Assembly: GCA_015178975.1 (NCBI GenBank)
Contig: WHVD01000106.1
Coordinates: 124,001 to 188,000 of the forward strand
DNA from: Hysterangium stoloniferum
Lineage: Eukaryota; Basidiomycota; Agaricomycetes; Hysterangiales; Hysterangiaceae
DNA: 64,000 nucleotides
Direction of reading: 5' to 3'
Positions within the stretch are counted from its first letter, which is position 1. Each line of letters starts with the position of its first letter. A program made the position numbers and the translations under genes. The notes under the pieces are model-generated. The model was not told the DNA's origin. It saw only the letters and a program-made list of their open reading frames with translations, and made no database searches. Of the stretch, positions 52,927-62,397 are shown one piece after another.

Positions 52927-54070
52927 CTATCTTAGAGTCTCTGATACCCCAAATCCACTTTCCATCCCAACTTCCATCTCATCAGCAACCTCCGCACTTT
53001 CCACCATATCCTGCACCTCTTCATCCTCACTCTCTGATACTTCCGGCCCATTTCCTGACTCCCACCTTTTTTCAACACATTCCGCCAATGGATCATTAGG
53101 CTGTTCCCGTGCCTTATCGGAAAATCTCTTGGATACTGCGATAACACCGATGCTAACCATTACCTTCTCCAGGAATTCGTTTTGCCTCCAGAAGTTCCGG
53201 ATCAACGAACGGAAACCTTTTTCCTGGATTTCATTATGGTGATCTAGTGTATCCCGCATTTTCATGACTTCCATCCCGATAAAGACTAATGCGTCAACGG
53301 TGTCCTTGAGGAGCTCCATGCCCGTACTATCCATTTTTGGCACCTCAGTTTCCACAACTTTGGCCGCTCCTGAACTTTCCACGTCATTAGCTTTCTGAGC
53401 CTTCTCACCTTTTGGAACCCTTTTTGAGGCAAGAGTGCACGGAAGTTTGAGAACTGCGCAGGGATAGCAAGTTCCACCCCATTTTACCTTCTGTTTCCAA
53501 CACGTCATATTCCGTATGGAACATCAATAACACGGATTGTCATGGACGACTTCCATCTGTTCCGGAGCCTTGACCTTTGGCTTCTGTTTCGGAAGTTAAT
53601 CAATTACTGGCCTTTTGTAGATGCACTTACTTTAGGACTCAAAGGTCCAGCCTCTCCCTCTACCTCCACCTCCACAGCTTTGCGCTGTACCCAATAGTTA
53701 TCGGTTGGAACCACGGAAACTTATGAATTGCACTTACCTTTCCTTCCCTTATCTCCTCACATTTTTTCGCCACCTCTGACTCCCGCTGTAACTTTTCCGC
53801 CTCTTCCTTCTTCTTCTGAGCCTCCGCCATTTTCTGGATCCATGCTTCTTTTTCCACCTTCACTCGCTCCAACTCCCATTTTTCCACCTCTTCCACGTCT
53901 TTCAACTTCTGCATCAACGCCTTTTCCTCCTCCTCCTGTCGTCGCTTCAACTCCTCCATCCTTTGTCGTTTTTGTTGAAGTTCTGCGACCTTCGACATTT
54001 TTTGAAGTATGGCAATTTCAGTATCTGAATCTTCCAGGGTAGTAATGAATAAAGGCCGACGAATCGACAT
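52927..54070 (-). pseudogene. Antisense gene with coiled coil and Zn2Cys6-like cluster, Ty3-A copy
   Basis: Exon 1 (54070-53738, 111 codons) starts MSIRRPLFITTLEDSD and is a long coiled coil (QQKRQRMEELKRRQEEEEKA), ending Arg-Glu-Gly-Lys before GTAAGT. Exon 2 (53684-53631, 18 codons) reads RKAVEVEVEGEAGPLSPK. Exon 3 (53583-52927) starts KPKVKAPEQM and carries cysteines spaced C-X2-C-X6-C-X10-C-X2-C-X6-C (about 53535-53450). One TGA (53526-53524) lies between the first two cysteines. Then come KRVPKGEKAQKA (basic), a helical body (KGFRSLIRNFWRQNEFLEKV) and an acidic tail ending GVSETLR. All splice phases are 0 and, apart from the one TGA, about 347 residues stay open: the best preserved copy. 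The role is unknown. The architecture fits a nuclear regulator encoded against the element's own 3' end, but this is inference. Confidence 0.75.
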
Positions 54071-54241
54071 GCAAGTTGTGGATAAAGAAACAAAAACATT
54101 AATTCGAATATTTGGAGGTTTTTATACTCAGAACAACAGCCGAAACTCTCACCTCCAGAATTGCATAAATTTCATGACACATAATAATCAGCCGTCGCTT
54201 CAATCACTCAGTACCTAATCGCCTCTATAGGATTTCAGCCT
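54071..54241 (-). promoter_or_regulatory. Promoter region of the antisense gene, Ty3-A copy
   Basis: On the minus strand, TTATGTGTCATGAAATTT (about 54185-54168) is followed by a TATA box, GTATAAAAAC (54127-54118), about 50 bases before the ATG at 54070. The TGTGTCATG-type block and TATAAAAA spacing recur in the other Ty3 copies. Confidence 0.55.
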
Positions 54242-54255
54242 AACAGGGGGGGTAC
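54242..54255 (+). other. Polypurine tract of Ty3-A
   Basis: AACAGGGGGGGTAC immediately precedes the 3' LTR TG at 54256. It serves as plus-strand primer in reverse transcription. Confidence 0.88.
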
Positions 54256-54799
54256 TGTTATGACCCGTTCCCAGATGTTTCAATATCTGACTTCCGATAT
54301 CTGACTACGGAACATCATAGTTACCATATCTTCCGCATTCTTCCCTTGTTCTGCATTTGGTAACTTGTCTGTTGACAAGTATTCACTCGTTTGTTTATTA
54401 TATTCCCATTTCGGAATATTGTCTCCCTGATATGTCTTATTGTATTTCCATTTTAAGAATACTTCCGTTTCCATCTTATTATGGTCTTAGTTTGTAGTAC
54501 AATAATGAGAAGACTTATATTAGTTTCCGTGAATTTGTACTTTACCTTAGATCTGATATCGACTTAGTTTCTTATTCCTTCTTCCATCTTTCTGTACGCT
54601 CGATATTCGGAACTCTTCGGAACTCTGAATATCCATATCTTCCATCGTAAGTCTCACTTCTGAAATTAAGGACTTTGAGTGTTTGCGTAGAGGTGCAGCA
54701 CATAAGCTGAAGCCGACATCCTGACCCTATCCGATAGTTCCCGACTTTCTGGTGACTTTCCGATAGTTCCAGAATAAGTTCCTGACACGGCACTTAACA
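54256..54799 (+). repeat. Ty3-A 3' LTR, 544 bp
   Basis: TGTTATGACC...CACTTAACA, followed by GTGAG. It aligns end to end with 46853-47400, with one short indel (ACATAG near 47086) and scattered C/T and G/A differences. The U5 block is at 54691-54720. Confidence 0.92.
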
Positions 54800-54810
54800 G
54801 TGAGGAGGAG

Positions 54811-55196
54811 TGTTGGATAACACCATAAAACCTCTCTAGCTATATTTGGATGAACAAGAGTTGCAGGGTTGAAATAACAAAGAGACCACATGGACACATA
54901 AGGAACCAAGGTGTGGCCACATGTCTTGTTGCTCTCTTTGTCTCATGTTCCCCTTACTCCATATTACCCTTGTTCCTATCACTAATTGCTGTTCTCAGTA
55001 TACGTATATACTGTAACCAGAATGTCCCCACACCTCAGTCCATTATATCCATATATGAGACTGAGGTGAGCCGCTTTATTTTTTATGTTTTCCAGTATAC
55101 TTACATGTACTATAGTTTACTATTAGGTACTTTATATATTAGTCTGTTATATCCATATACAAGACTGAGTGTACTATTAGGTCTTACTTTCTAACA
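54811..55196 (+). repeat. Copia 3' LTR, 386 bp
   Basis: TGTTGGATAACACC...TTACTTTCTAACA directly follows a GTGAGGAGGAG purine tract in which Ty3-A inserted. It is most simply the 3' LTR of the copia pol at 45095-46792. It shares CACCTCAGTCCATTA and GACTGAGGTGAG blocks with the LTRs at 2541 and 31609. The five bases to its right are TCACA; the 5' partner is not identified. Confidence 0.85.
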
Positions 55197-55209
55197 TCAC
55201 AATGCCAGA

Positions 55210-55760
55210 GGACAGTATATGTAGGTTGAAAATACACATAGGGGCCTGAACAATGTGGTTCTTAACAGAAAGGTTCTAAATCAATGTTTGAACTGGAGAT
55301 TAGACAATAATTTATACTAAAAGATTCAATGGCAGACAGATGAGTGGAATGGAAGGAAAGTGGGGTATGAGTATGAAAGAGAATAAATGGGGATCTAGAA
55401 TCTGCAGAAGTCCCCAATATGTATGACATGGAAAGGACAATCACAGCCATCTGGGAAGTTGGTAGTCCAAGGTGGAACAAAACACCTGACACTTCAAGAG
55501 GAACAAATTGAGGAAGAATGAAAGTACTATTCTGAGCCAAATATGTAGTGTTTAAGGATGTTATTATTGATCCATGAGTAAGTATTCAGCAAGGTTCCAA
55601 AAGGAGACTGACTTATGTTTTTTAAAATAAGTCTCTGAATGAGAATAAATGGGAAGCTGGAATGTACAGAAGGTAATACAAAAGTTATGTGATCAAGTAT
55701 TTGAAATATTGTTCCAAGACAGATATTTACTGCTGATGTAGTTGTTTAAAGACATTATTA
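55210..55760. repeat. Diverged repeat shared with 31.25-31.6 kb
   Basis: It has a TTTGAACTGGAGATTAGAC block and internal near-duplicates (CATTATTATTCATCCA at about 55753 and TTATTATTGATCCATGA at about 55561; GAATAAATGGG at 55382 and 55644). Likely a decayed LTR or other repeat. No target duplication found. The minus frame 55262-55540 is not convincing as a gene. Confidence 0.4.
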
Positions 55761-55769
55761 TTCATCCAC

Positions 55770-58700
55770 CAGGTCGCGAAGCGACCGAGTAAAGCTGTAA
55801 GGTGGTAGCATGGGGGCTTGTCCCCCATGGTCACAGCCTTGTAATTGCATCCACGTATAATGCCGCCGTGTTATGTAATGAGCGGCTATGTATCACCATC
55901 GGTGATATTTAGTAACACCTACTGCGCCATTAGATACTTTTAACCGTGCACGACTTGGCATTTCGCCAATTTCGTAAGTAATAAATAATATCATTTCAAT
56001 TAAAATTGCCATTAATTTCGCCTCAAGCTCTTTTAGACAATAACCATTGCACGCAGATGCCTGTCATTCGATGTATCCACACCAGTTCTGAGCGCATTCG
56101 GCTATGAAGAATCGAAAGTTGATCGACCATTGTACGTTGTGCTATTAGGCAGGGCGGGTGCTAATGCAAGAGAAAGGCATTGGTATAACAATTATGATGA
56201 ACTCTGTCGGCAGCAGAATATCGTCTTCATAATAACCCGTTAAAGTTTCGTGACATCAAATGCAATGGTTAGGGAAAAGATCGATACCTAGTGTTGTACA
56301 TACAAGCGTTATCCACCTACGCGAACATGCGGAATTCAAGGGATTCGCACCCCGCTGAGTCGGCTTCTTCTGAGTGAATTATTCCCTAAAGACAAATGGT
56401 TCTGGACGAATCAGGCCATGATTCACGGATGCCACCAATCACACGTGCTAATTCCAGAATATATACTGGATTCCATTTGAGGAGAGACCGTGCACAATTG
56501 AGGAGTTTAGTCTCATCCCCCAAGGCGAGACTGCACAAGTACCCTAGATCAATTTCAGACAAAGACGAAATTGATAATGACGAGTTCATGTTCCGCGACT
56601 TCTCACTACATTCAGGTTACTATCGGTGTAGATGGCAGAGTCTTCCTTGAACGCATTAAAAACGGAGAGCAACAGAAGTGGGTTGCAAAATGATTAATAG
56701 GTCTCAAATCTCAACATATGTTTGACTATTGGACTATGACGTGAAAAGTCAATCATTAGATAGCATTTTTAACCCATGCAGTGTTCGATTCACACCTGCA
56801 ATGTCTCATGGATTCCCAGGTGTCCGTCTTAATTTATTATTGTACACAAATAAGTTTGCGACGAGCCCACTGCTCTTGTCGCTAAAATAAGCCTTCATGA
56901 ACTCAATTCCACCCATGTGTCCGCCTTTTTATAAAAAAAGAAAGACCCAGAAGCGACCAACCTTCAATGTCGTCAGATTCGGAGTGAGGTGCTATCTCGT
57001 CACGGTGTATCGTGTGTCGTGCATGGGTCTGTTATGGGATATGAAACAAGCAAAGAGTGTCCTCGGATTGTGTCCTCAGTGGATATTAAATCCCATGATT
57101 GTGAGAATTGCAGCTGAAGAATGAGGGTAATCTCGGTGCTTGCGCACCGGAGCGAGGCTAAGTGGCTCTGATATCTGCCGGGGTACATCAGGGATTTGGG
57201 AATGTCTACACCCATTATGTAGACTTCCTAGCCTACCTAGACTCCCTAGATCTATAGTAAGCTTTTATACCGACTAGTAAATAGGGATCTCGCGAAAGTA
57301 GTGTGTCTAACCGTGTCTAGCCGAGCTAGCTAGCTCTCCTAGATGGCTCTAGACAATATAGACGGGAGACTTACTGATCTTCCCACTTTCCGGATGTGGT
57401 GAGACAAAGAAAGTAAGGACATGACTTCACCTCGGTGTTTGAACACAGACGTGAAGCTACACGTCTGCTGCGTACTGACTACGAGGTGAAATTTTACACT
57501 ATGGGTATACTCCACACGCACGTGAGTATTGCATACTGCGACTTCCCAAAGGAGTTTTGTTCAATAATGCAGCTGAGATCCTGATTGCGGGCTGCTGAAA
57601 TTCCAAGGGGTCCTCAAAGAAATTTTGAGTTCGACGCCCGTTCTATAATTGTACTATCAACAAACTAGAAGATTAAGATAAAGCTGTCTTGCAAGCTATG
57701 GCCGGACGAGCCGCTACCGCGGGATACAAAAGCACGCTTCAATGGACAAATAACACTCAATATTTGAAGAACAACTTATTAAATACGGCAGAGAGGGCAG
57801 AATGTTCGGGAGACATTTACGAGGAGACCATCTGCAGTTGTGGGTGACAAAAAAAATTCCGAAACAAAACGCCGCCAGGGAATATCGCAGGCTTTGTTTT
57901 TTGCAGACAAACCGTAGGGCGCTCGAGAACGATTGGTCCGAAGCTCTTTCTGATTGACAAGCGAGCTCATTCCTTACTTACACCCTAGCAAGCGTTTATC
58001 GATATTCATCCAACCCCTGACGACGGTACACTTCGAAATTTTGGAAAACAACGTCAAGCACCAGGAGCACGTCCTATACACTTCACATACGGTCCGAATT
58101 TTGCCTAAAATTATATTGTCAGCGGGGTGGATATATGAAGTCGATTTTCGACAGTGACTACTCCCACCGTGACTGGAACATCATTTTGTTGCCTAACTGC
58201 CGGTTATGTCTGGGTCGCCGTCGACATGGTGGCACACTAAGAAAGAGAAACGTCTATTAGTGTGTACTAGGTTGTGTAACTGAATTTGGAGAAGGGAAAA
58301 CGAACCCTAGCTCACAAAATGGAGATGTGTCCTAGGTAACTTGGCCGGAAGAGATGACCGCAAGGCGCAAAAACTGTGAGACGCAATTAGGGTTGGAAGG
58401 GAAGAATATAGACCGTCGTAACCTCGTCTTTCAACTTTCAACAATTTTCTGAGATGGTCGGCTGCTACGGAGTATCGAAGGTGCTAAGAATTAAGGGATG
58501 CAACATGAGATGTGAGATGCTTGACTACTTGCCCACATATTCCGTATTTTATTGACCTCCTCACTGACACAGTTGACAGTCTGAGTAGGACAGCTTGGCA
58601 CAACGTTCCTAACTTGTACATAAATCTCGTTTAACACCTTGCAGGTATGTTTTATTAAGTATATATAAAGGTAAACTTAACACAGACCGAATGGATCATG

Positions 58701-58980
58701 TACCTCATCTTCAGTATTTCTAAGAAGCTCTTTGTTCCCTAGAGACACTTTGAGGGTTAAAGCTACGTTTCAGATCATGTCTAGGAGTCGAAGTAATGTT
58801 TCCTAACTGGATGCTTTGCCCTAAATTCATATCATTAATATCGGTACTCATAACATCGAAATAACAAAACTATCAGGAAATGACTGTCAGCTACATGTCT
58901 CTGAACATACAACAATCAAAACGACATTGCTTGAAAAAAAACGTTTGCCTACCTGGCATGACAGGTTAGAATCTCAATGC
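55770..58980. other. Unique, CpG-containing DNA without a confident gene
   Basis: Several short frames (56396-56650, 56897-57124, 57954-58157 plus; 56386-56589 minus) have no recognised domain and no consistent splice chain. Small hairpins occur: GGTCGCGAAGCGACC (55774), CATGGGGGCTTGTCCCCCATG (55810) and CTCGGTGCTTGCGCACCGGAG (57134). These could be termini of a transposon, but I cannot join them. Confidence 0.4.
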
Positions 58981-59480
58981 CTTGATTGCACATGGACATG
59001 GGTGCTACATCCGACATCAGACCAGCAAATCAATTCCCAGATATTTCTACATGAAGCGCCATTTTTTGTCTTCCCATCCCATTTGACGATGTAGATTATG
59101 AAGGATGCCATTCATCAGCCATAAATCCGACAGTGACCACTCAGTCCCAAAGCGATTTTGGTCTGCAAATATCTCATTGCTGATACATCTTCTTCGCTTG
59201 ACCAGATGGACAATCGTTTGGCTACATGGGCCTCATCACGGATGCCACTACTGAGTACTCAGTCTTCAAACCGCTCAAAGCGGCTACCGCCGCCTGTTCC
59301 TCCCTACGTCCTTTTGTTCACCATTTAAAATCACACTGCTGCTGATACGTGTCAAGCTCAGGGGACACATGACTACTGAAGAAGTCGAGACTTCTCTCTA
59401 GCCCCACTAAGATTGCCACAGCTGTGTGGCAGACAGATATCGGCCCAAACAACCGAGGAAGAGAAGATGCTGCGCATGCC
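58981..59480 (+). pseudogene. Copia protease/integrase remnant
   Basis: A plus frame contains HMDMGATSDIRP (about 58992-59030), resembling the copia protease D-S-G-A-T-x-H-I motif. Beyond a frame change it has GYMGLITDATTEYSVFKPLK and AATAACSSLRPFVHHLKS (about 59222-59335), resembling the start of a fungal copia integrase core (LITDDHS...PLK). Many stops. It is much more diverged than the copia at 45 kb. Confidence 0.5.
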
Positions 59481-61350
59481 CTCTTATCGACCTTAATGTA
59501 TCGACCTACTATTAGTCGGCATGAACAGCTAATAGGCTGTTTTACCGCATTAAAGGGCGATGCCGGGGGTTACGAAGTCAGTATTTAATTTCCATTACAA
59601 TACATGAATTGTTCGACAAATCTGTAACAATGGTCTAAAGCCTCGGATAACCGGATATTACTAGAAGCCGAGGGTAACATCTCTTCGGTACGGCAGAATT
59701 CTCAACAAAAGATCACATATATTGAGCTAGATCTGTCTTGTGGCGTGTTCACCGGATCTTACCTCAACAACCAGAAATCTCAACTCTCGTTTCAAGAACC
59801 CCTTTATGTTATTCTATTTTTTGTATATGATCGATACACCGATGACGGTGCATGGGGTCAAATTCCACAGGACCAAATTGCAATATTATCTGAACCAATG
59901 GAGCAATTCGGTCTAAAGTGCCTTGAATTGCCGTCCTGAAATATTCAACTCGCAACTACCGTCGGACTGAGACAGACGAATAAAACAAAAATGCCTCAAT
60001 ATGATGGTATCCTTCCTCGAAGCCAAAACACCATACCCCTTCCATCCGGGTCACTGGCGACATACTGGGTTAAAGTTTGGAGATTGGGTTTCAAGTTAAC
60101 ATTCAAGCTCTCTTCACGTCGATCTCATTCCGGGAAATTTAATTGCTGTAAAAACATGGGTTTGACTATACATCTCCCTCGCCACGCAGCTTCTCTGTTA
60201 TTGAACCCAGTCGGATCTCCAAGAAATCCCCGTTCCCCAAGCTTTCTCCCGTGCGTAGACGTCTGAACCTACTATTTCTTCCACTCTACAACAGTAAGTG
60301 GATCCTTTAAGTATCCAACACAAAATGGTCCATTTCATTTCCTTTATAGCTAGATTATGCCATCTTCTCCTGTATTTAATCGTTTCTCTACTGTGTAGTT
60401 GTGAGTATTTTTCTTGTCTTAATGGAGCTTCCTGGTGTTTCAATGTTTAGTCCAAGTTTTTAAAACATTCAAGTACATTAAACCTCAGTAATCTGAAATA
60501 AGAATCAAAATATGCGTGTAAGTTATAAGACTGCAGTATAATAGACTGAGAAATCCCGCTACGTATCTACATGAGTAGCAAAATGACTTGAAGGAAAAAT
60601 TCGGATGGTACGATAGTCATATTTCCCCATCACGACAAAAGATAAAGTCTGATATTGCCCAACCTAAGACATTAATAGGCCTGGTAGGGCTTTAACGACA
60701 TTACTGATCAGAACCGAAATCTTATTGATATCGATGGCTTTAAATGTGACGTTGCCAGTAATACACCGAGGTCCAAGCGCAACCAATATTGTGAGATCGC
60801 TATGCGAGTGAAAGATGTAAAAAACACAGACTCTTACTTGTAGAGAAATGTTTTGACTCGGAATTGCAACGCCAATTCGACCGACAGGCCGTACGAGTCG
60901 TTGGATGTGAATGTAGTGAAACGGATATCATTACTAACGGACCCTTTTGAATGACTCACAAGTCGTGAAGAGTCAAATGCAAGCGACGTGTGGAAAAGTC
61001 ATATTGGGTCGAGCTCCATCACATTATGCCCCGGTCCATCTAAAGTCTTCGAGGACCGCCCTACTAGGTTGTAATCGCTTTTAAAACAGCGAGGTGATCG
61101 ACCAAAACAGGGCATCGGCGTTTAGTGTCAGTATGGAGTTCCCAAGGTCCTACCACAGATAGACCTTCTACATCAATGGATCTGCTGGCTACTGCTTTAC
61201 TGCTACATCAGAAGAACGCCGGACTCGATACAGAACGCTTGCCTACTCCTGCTGGTTGTGAGGTTTCCCAGCCAGTATTCACGAAGAGGGTTAGTACTTA
61301 TGATTGCGGTGACACGGTATGGATGCGAGTCTTGGAGTATGTTAGGTGAT
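59481..61350. other. Unique DNA, weak frames only
   Basis: Plus frames at 59745-59939 (SFQEPLYVILFFVYDRYTDD), 59991-60266 and 61125-61349 (ending VSTYDCGDTVWMRVLEYVR) are protein-like in places, but I recognise no family and no splice chain. They may be copia remains continuing from 59 kb or broken host exons. Confidence 0.35.
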
Positions 61351-61354
61351 CAAA

Positions 61355-61548
61355 CGAGTGCTTGAATACCTAGGACAGAGGACTTCGAGGAAACTTGAGA
61401 CTGGAGTAGTATTTGAAGGAGATTTTCCACCCCGTATGTTTGATTAATCATCGAGTGCTTGGATACCTAGGACAGAGGACTTCGAGGAAACTTGAGACTG
61501 GAGCAGTATTTGAGGGAGATTTTCCACCCCGTATGTTTGATTAATCAT
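61355..61548. repeat. 97-bp tandem duplication
   Basis: The unit starting CGAGTGCTTG at 61355 repeats at 61452 with only a few substitutions and ends with GTTTGATTAATCAT in both. Near-identity suggests a recent duplication or gene conversion. Confidence 0.9.
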
Positions 61549-61770
61549 TGAACTATGTTGATAACCTTGACTATCAGCAATGTAGGCATGGATACCAGAA
61601 AAGACACCGGTGACAGCGTAACCCATTTCATATGTTGAAGGGCATGCGGAGTGACAGGGCAGTCGTCGAAGCCTGAAATGCTCGTGAAATGGAGGGGGCT
61701 TGGAGGCGTTTGGTCTTACTAACCTTCATCTCTAATTGAGCGATCCAGCCATGTCTCTGCAACAGCCGCA

Positions 61771-62397
61771 GTGGTGCATCATCCGGTCAACCAACAGACT
61801 GACCCTTGGGTACATCTTCTTTCGCGCCAATATTCCATCTCTTTTTGCCATGTATACGCAACATTGTGTTATGAGCATGGGTCAATCACATTATCCTGCC
61901 CCTCGACTCCACGGAGGCCGCAACGTGATCGGTTAATTAACATTACGTTTCGCCTACTGTACCATCTATCCATCATGGAAAAATCGTGGTCACATTCTGT
62001 GAGATTTAGAAATTCAATCCATCGAATTGACGAGGAGACCAACAGCAGTCTTCCTCCAGCGTGCTGCAAACAATACCTGTTGGTAGGACGAACCATTTTC
62101 AGTCCACATCACTCAAGACGAGAGGACTCTTCATCAATCAAAATTAACAATTCGTTGAAACATATTGGCTCAGTTTCTACTCGCCTTATTCGACATGCCA
62201 TACAACCAGCCTATTCCACATGTATTCCCAATAACACTAGGTATGACTGCTGCTCAAACCACCTGACCTTCTTAAAAAGGGGATATAGCTCAGTAACGAG
62301 GCGACACCCCTCAGCATTTCAAATTGGTTGGCGACGCGACGAAACCAAGGTAGCCCCTCTTTTCCGCGGAACCCCACTTCGCCCACGAATAACATAG
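61771..62397 (+). CDS. Unidentified 208-codon ORF, doubtful
   Basis: This is the longest uninterrupted frame outside retroelements. It is Ser/Arg/His-rich (HSRREDSSSIKINNSLKHIG near its middle, GWRRDETKVAPLFRGTPLRP near its end). I see no domain, signal peptide, membrane segment or coiled coil. The ATG context is ordinary. In intron-rich fungal DNA an open frame of this length can occur by chance, so it may not be a gene. Confidence 0.2.
   Translation: MVHHPVNQQTDPWVHLLSRQYSISFCHVYATLCYEHGSITLSCPSTPRRPQRDRLINITFRLLYHLSIMEKSWSHSVRFRNSIHRIDEETNSSLPPACCKQYLLVGRTIFSPHHSRREDSSSIKINNSLKHIGSVSTRLIRHAIQPAYSTCIPNNTRYDCCSNHLTFLKRGYSSVTRRHPSAFQIGWRRDETKVAPLFRGTPLRPRIT

Larger units (their letters stand above)
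46853..54799 (+). mobile_element. Ty3-A: complete chromovirus-type element, TSD GTGAG
   Basis: 5' LTR 46853-47400, gag 47435-48664, pol 48663-52815 (interrupted by a solo LTR at 51532-52006), antisense gene 53583-52927 plus upstream exons to 54070 (minus), polypurine tract 54242-54255, 3' LTR 54256-54799. GTGAG flanks it on both sides (46848-46852 and 54800-54804). It is inserted in the purine tract of a copia element. It is structurally complete, but gag holds four TGA codons, integrase has lost catalytic residues and pol has frameshifts, so it is not autonomous now. It is the CpG-richest Ty3 copy here, which suggests it is the youngest. Confidence 0.93.

Noticed and set aside
31609..55196. 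LTRs at 31609-31990 and 54811-55196 as the two ends of one copia element
   Set aside because: Flanking five-mers differ (CCAGG and TCACA) and the U3 parts do not align, so they belong to different subfamilies.
55774..57160. GC hairpins at 55774, 55810 and 57134 as ends of a transposon
   Set aside because: The hairpins differ from one another, no target duplication was found and no transposase lies between them.
60000..61350. Ulp1-type protease from the YDCG motif near 61300
   Set aside because: Only four residues fit, and the catalytic His and Asp context is absent.
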